Source: Rhodanobacter sp. C05
GTDB lineage: Bacteria > Pseudomonadota > Gammaproteobacteria > Xanthomonadales > Rhodanobacteraceae
Assembly (NCBI RefSeq): GCF_002001165.1
Contig: NZ_MUNQ01000018.1
Location: forward strand, 1 to 64,000
Length of the DNA: 64,000 nt
Direction: 5' to 3'
A program made the translations under genes and the position numbers. This document shows positions 9,193 through 17,413 of the stretch, one piece after another (positions within the stretch are counted from its first letter, which is position 1; every line of letters begins with the position of its first letter). The notes under the pieces are model-generated. The model did no database searches. It was not told where the DNA came from and saw only the letters and a program-made list of their open reading frames with translations.

Positions 9193-9221
9193 AATGTCAA
9201 ACATATATAACATAATGTCAA
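9193..9221. promoter_or_regulatory. Putative XRE operator: paired AATGTCAA direct repeats
   Basis: AATGTCAA occurs at 9193-9200 and again at 9214-9221, start-to-start 21 bp (two helical turns), with an AT-rich spacer containing ATATATAA. On the minus strand each repeat reads TTGACATT, so they overlap possible -35 boxes for the membrane-protein/XRE operon. Autoregulation by the XRE protein is inference. Confidence 0.5.
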
Positions 9222-9278
9222 GCAATTTAGCCAAGCTGACCCATTGAGTCGCTTCCGTCCCCGAGCTCTTGGTCTTGT

Positions 9279-10151
9279 CTAGCGTCGAATCGCCAGCACG
9301 CCGTCGAGCGCCAGCTGCGCCCGGAAGCCGGCTTTCTCCAGCCGCTTTTCCACCTCGCGCGGGACATCGCGGCCGCTGGTGAGCTTGTTCGGGCTGCCGG
9401 TGTAGTGGAACAGGCGTCCACCGCGCCGCAGCACCCGTGCAAGCTGGTCGTAGAACGCCTGCGAATACAGCTCGCCAGCGATGCCGAAGCGCGGCGGATC
9501 GTGCAGCAGCGCGTCCACGGAGGCGTCGGCGATCTGCGTGATCGCCAGTGACACGTCGGCATGGGTGAGTTGCAGGCGGCCGCCGCTGGTGGGCGCATCC
9601 GGGTCAATCTCATCAGTGCCAGCCTCATCAGGATCGGGCGACCACGGGTTGAGCGTGCGCAGCCACAGCACATCGGCGTTCTTCTCGAACGAGTGGATGC
9701 GCGCCACACCCGCTTCCAGACAGCACGCTGCGAAGTAACCGAGACCACCGCAGGTATCGAGCACTACCTTGCCACGCGGTTCGATCAGCGCCACCTTGCG
9801 GCGTGCATCCTCGAACGGCGATTCCTTCGAGGTGGGCAGCATCTTGATGCCGTCGATCTCGAAGGTGGGTGCGCCCCATTCGGTGGGCACCAGCTTGATC
9901 AGCGAGCCGGCATAGCGCGACACCGGCGCGAACTCGTCGCCGTCCCAGTGATAGATCGTGCGGTCTTTCAGCGGGTGTGGATACGGATAGCGCTGGCTCC
10001 GCCACTGCCAGGCGTCCGCTTCCAGCAGCGCATTGCCGTTCGAGCGACCCAGGTCCAGCGAGCCGGTCCATTCACCCACACCGGCATCGCGCGCGGCAAG
10101 CAGTGCCTCGGCGATCGGGCGCGTGAGCAGGGGACCGGAATAATGCGACAC
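9279..10151 (-). CDS. Predicted class I SAM-dependent methyltransferase, COG2521-like
   Basis: 290 aa. The N-terminal half (about 1-130) is a small domain carrying 'FEIDGIKMLPTS'. The C-terminal half is a Rossmann methyltransferase: motif I is VVLDTCGGLGYFA, then an acidic residue in HSFEKN, and motif IV is LLHDPPRFGIAGELYS followed by LRRGGRLFHYTG. The DPPRF/ELYS/LFHYTG set is what I know from COG2521, a family described mainly in archaea, where the substrate is not established. GTG at 10151 is chosen since GGAG lies about 10 nt upstream; the frame stays open to 10232. The gene stands alone, so context gives no substrate. Confidence 0.78.
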   Translation of the reverse strand: MSHYSGPLLTRPIAEALLAARDAGVGEWTGSLDLGRSNGNALLEADAWQWRSQRYPYPHPLKDRTIYHWDGDEFAPVSRYAGSLIKLVPTEWGAPTFEIDGIKMLPTSKESPFEDARRKVALIEPRGKVVLDTCGGLGYFAACCLEAGVARIHSFEKNADVLWLRTLNPWSPDPDEAGTDEIDPDAPTSGGRLQLTHADVSLAITQIADASVDALLHDPPRFGIAGELYSQAFYDQLARVLRRGGRLFHYTGSPNKLTSGRDVPREVEKRLEKAGFRAQLALDGVLAIRR

Positions 10152-10392
10152 GACGGGCAGTCTCCAGGAGTAGCTGCAGAGAACCGACGACAGCTTGCTG
10201 CAACGCGAGGAAGGGGCAGCATCGTAACCCACGGTGTGGCGGATTCGTTGTACTGGCGCGTTTCGAAGGTGAGACCGGAGCCGTCATCGGTCGTTGTACG
10301 AGCGCACGTGCGGCTAATCGGTGCGGCCGGGAAAGGGCGCGGCAGGGTAGTGACTCTGACCCGTTTTGATCGCGCTGCCCGACATCAGAATA

Positions 10393-10424
10393 AAAGCCGA
10401 GGGGCGCATGCACCCCTCGGCTTT
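10393..10424. terminator. Rho-independent terminator
   Basis: Perfect 12-bp stem AAAGCCGAGGGG / CCCCTCGGCTTT with an 8-nt loop, followed on the minus strand by TTTTATT. It ends the secreted-protein gene that stops at 10464 and may also work on the plus strand. Confidence 0.9.
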
Positions 10425-10463
10425 CACTTTTGCCAGATTTCAGTTTATTGCGATCTGGTGAAC

Positions 10464-11564
10464 TCAGTTCGACTCGGTAAATTTGATCGACGGCGATGAT
10501 CCACCGGTGGCGGTGCAGCTGCCCAGGTTCAAGTTGTTGCTCTCGCCGGTTGAGCCAGCGTTCGCGGCGCAGGTCGGCTTGGCGGTGCTCCCGTCGCTTA
10601 CCGCGAGATTCACCGTGATCGACGAGCCGGAGTTGAACACTGCTTCCGATCCACCTGCGTTGCCGACGACGTTGAACTCCGTCTGGTCCCACGCGCTCGC
10701 GAGATCCAGCACGCTGTCCTTCGCGCTGAGCGTGTAGGCCGTGGTGCCATTGGTGAACACCACCGTGTCATTGCCGCCGCTTGTGGCCGTGCCGGAAATC
10801 TTGAGGTTGGCCAGTTGGGTGGCCGGCACGTCCGGCGCCGTTACGGCGGAGCTGTTCTTGTAGCAATCACCGGAGCCGTCGCTGCCGAATCCGCTCGGGC
10901 AAGAGGTGCCGCCGTAGCCGAGCAGCCAGTACTGGATGAAAACGGCAGCCTTCCCCTTGGTGCTGTAATCCGGGGAATAGATGAATTGCTGCCAGACCGT
11001 GCAGCCCGAATGGCTTTTGCACGCGCTGGTGGTCTTGTTGTAATTCGAATTCACCTGGAGCGTGTATTCGTTCGCTCCAAGAATGCCGCCGCCACCGAAC
11101 GCGGCGACGCCAACGCTCTTTTCAGAAGTTACGCCCGTGACCGACGGAAAGGTTCCTGTGGCACTTTTGATCAGCCCCGAAACCTCAATGGCGTAGTCGG
11201 CACCATTGCCCGTGGTCTGCGTACCGCCAGCACCCGCGCTCTCCGAAAACCCCGTGAAGGCATTCGTATGCCGCGGCAGTGGGTGGGTAAAGGGCTGTAC
11301 CTGGGTGCAAGCCACCTGTTTCCAGAGAATGCTGGGGAATATGGCCTGAAAGCAGCCTTCCGAAGGTGCCGCCATGCGGACCATGTCCTCGTGCCAGCTT
11401 TGAATGGCCTGAGCCTGGACCATCGAAGGGACTTGTGCTTGATCAAACTGGTTATCGACGGCAGGTGCGGCAAAAGCCGATGGAAGCCATGCTGCACTGA
11501 CGAGACTTGCAACAATTGCGATCTTGAGCAGTTGGCGTGTGCCGGAAATCTTCTTGGATTGCAT
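10464..11564 (-). CDS. Secreted protein of unknown function (GCF...W...C / SPSIKFTESN family)
   Basis: 366 aa. Signal peptide ends near SAFAA. The mature protein begins with a linker, then the segment APSEGCFQAIFPSILWKQVAC, a beta-rich Gly/Ser/Thr/Asn body with several cysteines (SACKSHSGC, TSCPSG, GDCYKN), and ends in SPSIKFTESN. I recall similar secreted proteins of unknown function in Xanthomonadales, Myxococcales and some Actinobacteria, but no named domain. The paired cysteines suggest a disulfide-stabilised beta fold. The gene is monocistronic, with a strong terminator 40 bp past its stop. The codon third-position bias is milder than in its neighbours. Confidence 0.8.
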   Translation of the reverse strand: MQSKKISGTRQLLKIAIVASLVSAAWLPSAFAAPAVDNQFDQAQVPSMVQAQAIQSWHEDMVRMAAPSEGCFQAIFPSILWKQVACTQVQPFTHPLPRHTNAFTGFSESAGAGGTQTTGNGADYAIEVSGLIKSATGTFPSVTGVTSEKSVGVAAFGGGGILGANEYTLQVNSNYNKTTSACKSHSGCTVWQQFIYSPDYSTKGKAAVFIQYWLLGYGGTSCPSGFGSDGSGDCYKNSSAVTAPDVPATQLANLKISGTATSGGNDTVVFTNGTTAYTLSAKDSVLDLASAWDQTEFNVVGNAGGSEAVFNSGSSITVNLAVSDGSTAKPTCAANAGSTGESNNLNLGSCTATGGSSPSIKFTESN

Positions 11565-11978
11565 AGATGTTCCCCATTGGTGGCTAAAGTGTTGTGGTCG
11601 GTGGGCCTGGATTATCCAAGTCCACCGTTATTCCCAAAACAAAATACAGCCCGGAGCCCCTATCTCCGTATCGCCATGCGATGGCGACCGCCGTACGCTA
11701 GCGGCTATCGCGGCCATTTGGTAGCTGCAAGTTATTGCGCGCTTTTTTAATTGAAGACGGCATTAAAGGTGGCAGTACCGAGCTTGTCCGTTCCGAATGG
11801 AAACCGTGACCGGAGTCCGCTTTCTCGAGATTATTCTGAACAAGGATGGCGAGTTGATTAACTCCTCTTCGTTGGCAGTCACGGTGCATGGTGGGCCAGG
11901 TATCCCCTTTTTCGTTGAGCGGCACAGGCTTATGCTGCAGTGAGTGCGGCGCATGCCGCGTTACTCCGGAGTTGTGCC
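11565..11978. other. Intergenic region between divergent genes
   Basis: 414 bp, more AT-rich than the flanking genes, between the start of the secreted-protein gene and the start of the small periplasmic gene at 11979. It must hold promoters for both directions. I see no convincing ORF, RNA gene or repeat in it. Confidence 0.4.
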
Positions 11979-12386
11979 ATGGCGAAGAAATTCATTCGGT
12001 GGTTGCCGATGCTCCTGCTGGCGGTCGCATTGCCCATGCTCGCGCAAGCGACGGATGCCGGCGATGTGGTATCGAAGCAGATGGGTACGGCCAGCGCACA
12101 CGCCGGCATGGCGCTTGGTGCGACGGATCTGAAGACGGCGCATGCGCATCTGCACCACGTCATCAACTGTCTGGTCGGGCCGTCCGGCAAAGACTTCGAT
12201 GCCCAGGAAGCGGACCCGTGCAAAGGTCAGGGCCAGGGTGCCATCGTCGATGCCAAGGGCGATGCCGCCAGCGAGTCCAGATTGCACACCGCGTTGACCC
12301 AGGCCGAGCATGGCTTGAAGAGCACGACGCTGGAGGCTGCACACGCAGACGCGCATCAGGTCCTGACCACCCTGCAGGCGAAATAG
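11979..12386 (+). CDS. Small periplasmic protein of unknown function
   Basis: 135 aa from ATG 11979, which has CCGGAG 7 nt upstream; the frame is open 13 codons further but without a ribosome site. Signal peptide MAKKFIRWLPMLLLAVALPMLA-QA. The mature part is helical and His/Ala-rich (TAHAHLHHVINCLVGPSG, LEAAHADAHQVL), with one cysteine pair (NCLVG, DPCKG). Histidine spacing could bind metal, but that is speculation. It resembles small 'CLVG' periplasmic proteins found in several proteobacteria; function unknown. First of three same-strand genes for unknown envelope proteins. Confidence 0.75.
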   Translation: MAKKFIRWLPMLLLAVALPMLAQATDAGDVVSKQMGTASAHAGMALGATDLKTAHAHLHHVINCLVGPSGKDFDAQEADPCKGQGQGAIVDAKGDAASESRLHTALTQAEHGLKSTTLEAAHADAHQVLTTLQAK

Positions 12387-12433
12387 TACCGGGAGCCGGA
12401 TTCAGAGCCCGGGTGCTCAACAAGGGGTCAGTA

Positions 12434-12934
12434 GTGGAGCCGCTTCCGTTTCAATTCTTCAATCATTATTTCTGGGCAATTGCCATCGGCATTTCGCTGA
12501 TCAACTACGTGATCGGGCGTCGCCGAATCGTTGCTGCCATCGGTCTAGGCCAGAGCCAGCCGAACGACATGCTGGGCCTGTTTGGACGGTTGTGCCTGTT
12601 TTCGAACATGCCGTGGCTGGTGATGGGCTGGGGTCTGTTGTACGGCGGTGTGCCGTCGGTTTTCAGCTATCTGCAACCGCAGGACCATAACCCTTATGTG
12701 AGCTGCTGGTATGGCAGCCTGTTGCTGCTGGCGATCGTCAACGCCCTCTGGATCTTGCTGGCCGATGGTGCGGGCAGGGTGCGAGAGTTGCAGCAGCTCG
12801 GCGCGTTTGGCTCGCGACAAAAGAATGCCACCATGCCCGAGTGGACCATCAAGCTATTGGCGATACTCGGTCCGGTATTCGTGTTGATCTGGATCTACTG
12901 GATGCAGTTCGTTACTGTGGAGGCGCCTCATTAG
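12434..12934 (+). CDS. Membrane protein of unknown function
   Basis: 166 aa with about four predicted membrane helices (near residues 7-27, 52-70, 92-112 and 138-158). GTG at 12434 is chosen because AAGGGG ends 6 nt upstream and the reading then starts 47 bp after the preceding gene; the frame is open further upstream as a continuation of an overlapping frame. The loop between helices 1 and 2 carries 'GRRRIVAAIGLGQ'. No family recognised. Probably transcribed with 11979-12386. Confidence 0.7.
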   Translation: MEPLPFQFFNHYFWAIAIGISLINYVIGRRRIVAAIGLGQSQPNDMLGLFGRLCLFSNMPWLVMGWGLLYGGVPSVFSYLQPQDHNPYVSCWYGSLLLLAIVNALWILLADGAGRVRELQQLGAFGSRQKNATMPEWTIKLLAILGPVFVLIWIYWMQFVTVEAPH

Positions 12935-13056
12935 CACGCCGCAATCCGAGTCTGCCGGTATGCCAATATCTCGTTAGCAACTGGATCAGCAGCCCCTGCC
13001 GACGATGCGCTGGCTTCACAAGTTCCGTGAATTTTCTGTGGCTCTTGGGGGGAATC

Positions 13057-13782
13057 ATGAAGTGGGCTGGATTACGCTCGTTCTTTGTCGTGCTGTTGAT
13101 GGCTTTTGCCGCTGGTGGAAATGTCTCGGCTGCCGGTACGGCGCCCAATGATGCCAATGATCTGGAGGAGGCTGCAGGCATGGTGGATGCGCAGTCTGCA
13201 TCCATCTCCGCGGTAATGAAGCTATGCGAGCAGAAGCAGCCGAAATATGCCTACGATTTTCACATGGCCGACTATGTCTGGCATGCGGACAACCACGATA
13301 TGGTACTGGCTGAAAAGCGGGTCCTGGGTAACGCGGCTGAGCGAGCGCTGCAACCTTTGATTGAACGCGGCATTGACGAGATAGAGAAGGGAGTGGAGGC
13401 AAATCCATCCAATTGCGTCAGATTTTCCAACGCTCTGATTACCGGATCGCGAAACGTAAAAACCTATACGCCGAGGGCTTACGGTTACCTCATTGCCGTA
13501 TATGAAAAGGCTCCAGATCTGATCGCCGAACATGAGCGCCAGGAAGTGGAAACGGGTTGTGTGAAGGGCTATTCGAATCGAGGTGGCCGGAATTTCGAAA
13601 AAGCGCTGGGCATGTGCCGCTGCACCCGGGATGCCATCTATACGGCGCTGACCGATCAGGAGCGGCAGGACATGTTCGCCCACAGTGGCGATCCGACCTA
13701 TATGCAAAAGGCATCCTGGAGTGGAAAGTTGCGCAAGAAGGGGCAGGCCTGCATGGCCATGCTGGATACACAGACCCAGTGA
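13057..13782 (+). CDS. Secreted cysteine-containing protein of unknown function
   Basis: 241 aa from the ATG at 13057, preceded by a G-rich ribosome site (TTGGGGGGAA). Signal peptide MKWAGLRSFFVVLLMAFAAGGNVSA. The mature part is mostly helical, with cysteines at KLCEQK, SNCVRF, TGCVKG, GMCRCT and QACMAM, suggesting disulfides. Composition is charged and clearly less GC-rich than the neighbours. No family recognised. It may belong to the same transcription unit as the two upstream genes, 122 bp away. Confidence 0.72.
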   Translation: MKWAGLRSFFVVLLMAFAAGGNVSAAGTAPNDANDLEEAAGMVDAQSASISAVMKLCEQKQPKYAYDFHMADYVWHADNHDMVLAEKRVLGNAAERALQPLIERGIDEIEKGVEANPSNCVRFSNALITGSRNVKTYTPRAYGYLIAVYEKAPDLIAEHERQEVETGCVKGYSNRGGRNFEKALGMCRCTRDAIYTALTDQERQDMFAHSGDPTYMQKASWSGKLRKKGQACMAMLDTQTQ

Positions 13783-13896
13783 AGTGAGGTTGAAGGAGCG
13801 CACGAGTCATCTTGAGCCTGTGCGGATTTGGCCATTTGACCCTTTGATCCCGTGACTCGTCGTAGACTCGGCCAAATGCCCGGGCCAGCTATAGCC

Positions 13897-15000
13897 ATGA
13901 CGCATCCCACTCCAGCTGACGAGCACGCGCAGGGGCAGCGCTCACCATGGAGCGAGCGCGATGCGTCTGATCGGCGTGCCATGCTCACCGAGATCCTGGC
14001 GCAGGTGTCGATGGAGGCGTTGCAGGGCGATACCCTCGAAGCCATGCTGCAGGGCATAGTCGATTGCGTGGCACGGCGGCTGCCGGTGGCCATTGCCAGC
14101 ATCATCCTGCTCAACGACGAGGGTACGCATTTCGTGCAGGAGGTCTGGTCGGGCATCGAGCTCAATCTGCCCGGTGATCTGCCGTGGCCCGTGACGATAG
14201 GGGCATCCGGCCGTTGCGTGCGCAGCGGAGAGGCGCAGCTGATCGCCGATGTGGAAACCGACGCAGATTACGTGCCGGGCAACGGTCAGGTGAAATCCGA
14301 ATATCTGGTACCGATCCGGCATCGAGCGCACCTGCATGGCGTGCTCAATCTGGAAAGTACCTCGGCGGACTTCTTCACGCCGGAAGTGTGTGCGATGTTC
14401 GACGCCGTCGCGCTGCAGATCGCCGGCGCCGTCCACCTCGCGCGCGTGGTGCGTGAGCTGGAGCTGGCCAATCGCAAGCTGGAGCAGCTGTCGATGAGCG
14501 ACGGTCTCACCGGCATCGCCAACCGGCGCAGTTTCGATCGGCGTCTTGAGGAGGAGTGGCAGCAGCACGCACAGGAAGGCAGGTACCTGGCCTTGCTGCT
14601 GGTCGATGTCGACTGCTTCAAGGCACTCAACGACGCCTGCGGCCATGTGTTCGGTGATGAATGCCTGCGCATGCTGGCGCGGCTGTGTGCCGAGATTGTC
14701 CACGGCACGCAGGCGCACGTCTCGCGCTACGGTGGCGAGGAGTTCGTGCTGTTGCTGCCGGGCTGTGACTTGCGCGAGGCGCAGCGGCTTGGCGTGGATC
14801 TGTGTCGCCGCATCGAGGCGCTGGCCATCGGCCATCCCGCATCGATCGTGGCCGACCGCGTCACCGTCAGCATCGGCGTCAGTGCTTCGCGCCCGGACCC
14901 GAAGCAGCCACCGGAGTCCCTGATCGTGGTGGCCGACCGCGCACTTTACGAAGCCAAGGCCAAGGGTCGCAATGGCGTCGTCGCGCTGCCTTGCGCGTAA
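13897..15000 (+). CDS. GAF-GGDEF diguanylate cyclase
   Basis: 367 aa cytoplasmic c-di-GMP synthase. A GAF domain covers about residues 30-185 (ends 'LHGVLNLES'), a short coil follows (VRELELANRKLEQL), and the GGDEF domain occupies about 195-362 with DxD residues in VDVDCFK and active motif RYGGEEF. The inhibitory RxxD motif is absent (HGTQAHVS at that place), so product inhibition may be weak. The start is uncertain: ATG at 13897, ATG at 13876 and GTG at 13852 are all in frame and none has a good ribosome site. Ligand of the GAF domain unknown. Confidence 0.92.
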   Translation: MTHPTPADEHAQGQRSPWSERDASDRRAMLTEILAQVSMEALQGDTLEAMLQGIVDCVARRLPVAIASIILLNDEGTHFVQEVWSGIELNLPGDLPWPVTIGASGRCVRSGEAQLIADVETDADYVPGNGQVKSEYLVPIRHRAHLHGVLNLESTSADFFTPEVCAMFDAVALQIAGAVHLARVVRELELANRKLEQLSMSDGLTGIANRRSFDRRLEEEWQQHAQEGRYLALLLVDVDCFKALNDACGHVFGDECLRMLARLCAEIVHGTQAHVSRYGGEEFVLLLPGCDLREAQRLGVDLCRRIEALAIGHPASIVADRVTVSIGVSASRPDPKQPPESLIVVADRALYEAKAKGRNGVVALPCA

Positions 15001-15156
15001 CCCTGAGCTGCCTTGATTCGAAATGCATCAGTGCGCAGGTTGTGGTTCGCCTTGCTGACCTCAATCTATGCAGATCCCTTTCCATCGAACGATGCCGCCG
15101 GTCCGGATCGGCCTACCGGTTCAGATCGGTGAAGTTGCCTGAAGCAGGAGCAGCAC

Positions 15157-15606
15157 ATGAGCCAGTACAGCAAGAGCCCCGATGCGATCGCCAAGCTCAC
15201 GCCGGAGCAGTATCGCGTCACCCAGCAAAGTGCCACCGAACGCCCCGGGACTGGCGAATACCTGGACAACAAGCAGCCGGGCATCTACGTCGACATCGTT
15301 TCGGGAGAGCCGCTGTTTGCCTCGTCCGACAAATTCGAATCGGGCTGCGGCTGGCCGAGCTTCACCAAGCCGATCGAGCCCGCCAACGTCAACGAATTGC
15401 GCGACGGCAGTCACGGCATGGTCCGCACCGAGGTGCGCTCGGCACATGGCGACAGCCATCTGGGGCACGTCTTTCCCGATGGCCCGCGGGATCGCGGCGG
15501 CCTGCGTTACTGCATCAACTCGGCCTCGCTGCGCTTCGTCCACCGCGACGACATGCAGACTGAGGGTTACGGTGACTATCTGGATCAGATAGAGGACATG
15601 CGATGA
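15157..15606 (+). CDS. msrB: Peptide-methionine (R)-S-oxide reductase MsrB
   Basis: 149 aa. Reduces the R form of methionine sulfoxide in proteins. The catalytic Cys lies in [11 protein letters not shown] and a probable resolving Cys in SGCGWPSF. The two CxxC pairs that bind zinc in many MsrB proteins are missing ([12 protein letters not shown] and [12 protein letters not shown]), so this is the zinc-free type. The start has GCAGGAG upstream. It overlaps msrA by 4 bp (ATGA), so both stereoisomers are handled by one translationally coupled unit. No signal peptide: cytoplasmic. Confidence 0.96.
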   Translation: MSQYSKSPDAIAKLTPEQYRVTQQSATERPGTGEYLDNKQPGIYVDIVSGEPLFASSDKFESGCGWPSFTKPIEPANVNELRDGSHGMVRTEVRSAHGDSHLGHVFPDGPRDRGGLRYCINSASLRFVHRDDMQTEGYGDYLDQIEDMR

Positions 15607-16112
15607 CCACTGAACGTGCTGTGCTTGCCGGTGGCTGCTTCTGGGGCGTGCAGGATCTGCTGCGCCGCTATCCCGGCGTGATCTCCACCCGTGTGGGTTA
15701 TACCGGTGGCGACGTGCCGAACGCGACCTATCGCCATCACGGCAGCCATGCGGAGGGCATCGAGGTCATCTTCGATCCCGCGGTATTGAGCTATCGCACG
15801 TTGCTGGAATTCTTCTTTCAGATCCACGATCCGTCCACGCCGAACCGGCAGGGCAATGATCGCGGCACTGCCTACCGCTCGGCGATTTTCCATACCTCCG
15901 AGGAGCAGAAGAGAGTTGCCGAAGACACCATCGCCGATGTGGATGCCTCCGGCCTGTGGCCCGGCAAGGTGGTGACCGAGCTGGCGCCGGCCGGCGACTT
16001 CTGGGAAGCCGAGCCAGAGCATCAGGATTACCTCGAGCATTATCCCAATGGCTATACCTGCCATTTCGTGCGACCGGGTTGGAAATTGCCACCTCGCAAA
16101 GCGGCCGTCTGA
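15603..16112 (+). CDS. msrA: Peptide-methionine (S)-S-oxide reductase MsrA
   Basis: 169 aa. Reduces the S form of methionine sulfoxide. The catalytic motif AGGCFWG is at residues 9-15, and the family motifs RVGYTGG and NDRGTAYRS are intact. A likely resolving Cys lies in [10 protein letters not shown] near the C-terminus. Its ATG overlaps the msrB stop codon (ATGA), so translation is coupled. No signal peptide. Followed 65 bp later by REP-doublet copy 2, which probably also marks the end of this transcript. Confidence 0.96.
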   Translation: MTTERAVLAGGCFWGVQDLLRRYPGVISTRVGYTGGDVPNATYRHHGSHAEGIEVIFDPAVLSYRTLLEFFFQIHDPSTPNRQGNDRGTAYRSAIFHTSEEQKRVAEDTIADVDASGLWPGKVVTELAPAGDFWEAEPEHQDYLEHYPNGYTCHFVRPGWKLPPRKAAV

Positions 16113-16177
16113 TTGGCGGTCAGGTGCACACGCGGCACTCCGACATTGAGTTTCGGCAAGAAGTCGCACTGACCTGC

Positions 16178-16308
16178 TTTAGGAATGGTCTGAATAGCTC
16201 GTCATCCCAGCGAAAGCTGGGATCCAGTGCCGTTGCAATGCGCTGAAGACGCTGGATCCCAGCTTTCGCTGGGATGACGGGCACAGGCTTATTCAGGCCA
16301 TTCCTAAA
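16178..16308. repeat. REP-doublet / MITE-like element, copy 2
   Basis: 131 bp, same layout as 7648-7776: ends TTTAGGAATGG / CCATTCCTAAA, inner facing hairpins CCCAGC-GAAA-GCTGGG and CCCAGC-TTTC-GCTGGG, and the same 'GGTCTGAATA' step between end and hairpin. It lies between the convergent msrA and siaD-like genes. Its right end overlaps the coding end of the latter: complement of 16304-16306 is that gene's TAG stop. Confidence 0.88.
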
Positions 16309-17008
16309 AGACGACAGCATTCCTGCCGCGGCGTTTTGCTTCATACAACGCCTGGTCTGCACGTCCATAAGCATCGCCGAACGTGCTTCCGGATGGCGTG
16401 TGGCTGACGCCGAAGCTCGCCGTCACGGTGCAGCCCGCAGGCATGTCAAACGGTGTCGCAGCGACTTTTGCACGCATGCGTTCGGCCAGCGCGACGGCTG
16501 TTTGAAGCTCCATGCACGGCAGGACAACGGTGAACTCCTCGCCGCCGACACGGCCGATTTCCGCATGCTCGGGAGCGACGGTGCGCAGGCGTGCGACGAG
16601 TTCCACGATCACCGCATCGCCGGCCGGATGACCGTGCTCGTCGTTGACGCGTTTGAAATGATCGATGTCCAGCACGATCAGCGCGAGCGTACCGTCGCGC
16701 AGATGTGCCTCGGTAAGTTCGATGACGGCGCGCCGGTTGAAGGCGCCGGTCAGCGGATCGTGCTTCGCCTTGTAGTCGAGCTCGGCGGCGAGCTGGGTCA
16801 GTCTGGCGTTCAGCGTGTTGAGCTCGCGTTCCTGGCGGTCGCTGTGCACGATGACGCGCCGCGTTTCGCGCACCAGCCGGCGGAACTGGACGATGAGCGC
16901 GCCAAGCGCGTCGCGATAACTTCCGGCATCGAGTGAATCCAGCGCATGCGTGTCCGTGGCGGCACGCAGCGCCGATTCCTCAGCCTCGAAGAGATCGTGT
17001 TCGGCCAT
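16304..17008 (-). CDS. siaD: SiaD-like diguanylate cyclase
   Basis: 234 aa. Cytoplasmic GGDEF protein, last gene of the SiaABCD-like operon. An N-terminal helical/coiled region (about 1-75) is where SiaC binds in Pseudomonas; then the GGDEF domain with IVLDIDHFKRVND and active motif RVGGEEF. In P. aeruginosa unphosphorylated SiaC activates SiaD. ATG at 17008 shares one base with the stop of the siaC-like gene (TGATG); an in-frame TTG lies one codon upstream. The last residue and stop codon (TTT TAG) fall inside the end of REP-doublet copy 2, so the original C-terminus may have been altered by insertion. Confidence 0.88.
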   Translation of the reverse strand: MAEHDLFEAEESALRAATDTHALDSLDAGSYRDALGALIVQFRRLVRETRRVIVHSDRQERELNTLNARLTQLAAELDYKAKHDPLTGAFNRRAVIELTEAHLRDGTLALIVLDIDHFKRVNDEHGHPAGDAVIVELVARLRTVAPEHAEIGRVGGEEFTVVLPCMELQTAVALAERMRAKVAATPFDMPAGCTVTASFGVSHTPSGSTFGDAYGRADQALYEAKRRGRNAVVF

Positions 17009-17412
17009 CAACTGACGGTCGGCAGGTCACGAAATTCAAGAGCAGTGAAGTCGTCGTGCAGTTCGCTGCCGAAATCCCCGATGGTGTCGTCTTCCGGGTC
17101 GTGGTGCCAGTTCAGCACGACGCGTACGCCGCGCGTGGCCGCGCTGTTGAGTGCGTCGAAGAAGGCGAACAGCATTTTCGTGCTGGAACTGTTGAAGTAG
17201 ATCAGCGCCACATCGACCGTGATCGTGGTGCCATCGCCGCAACCCGCCAGATAGTCCCGCAGCTGGTGGATGATGCTGCCATAGAACGCGGCGGCGTTTT
17301 CCGGATACGACTCGCCTTTCAGCGCGAGTTCGTGCGTATCGAAGCGGAAGTCGACTTCGGGCGAGTCCGCCGTTGCCGCAAGGTACAGGTTTTCCATTGG
17401 TGCATTGCTCAT
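17008..17412 (-). CDS. siaC: SiaC-family regulatory phosphoprotein (DUF1987)
   Basis: 134 aa. In P. aeruginosa SiaC is phosphorylated by SiaB and dephosphorylated by SiaA, and only the unphosphorylated form activates SiaD. This protein has the DUF1987 marks: an N-terminal 'LYLAATADSPEVDF', a central VALIYFNSSSTKMLF with a Ser/Thr cluster at residues 75-78 where the phospho-acceptor should lie, and a C-terminal 'VVLNWHHDPEDDTIGDFG'. The start is 1 bp after the stop of the kinase gene, and its stop overlaps the siaD-like start, so the set is tightly coupled. Confidence 0.88.
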   Translation of the reverse strand: MSNAPMENLYLAATADSPEVDFRFDTHELALKGESYPENAAAFYGSIIHQLRDYLAGCGDGTTITVDVALIYFNSSSTKMLFAFFDALNSAATRGVRVVLNWHHDPEDDTIGDFGSELHDDFTALEFRDLPTVS

Positions 17413-17413
17413 A

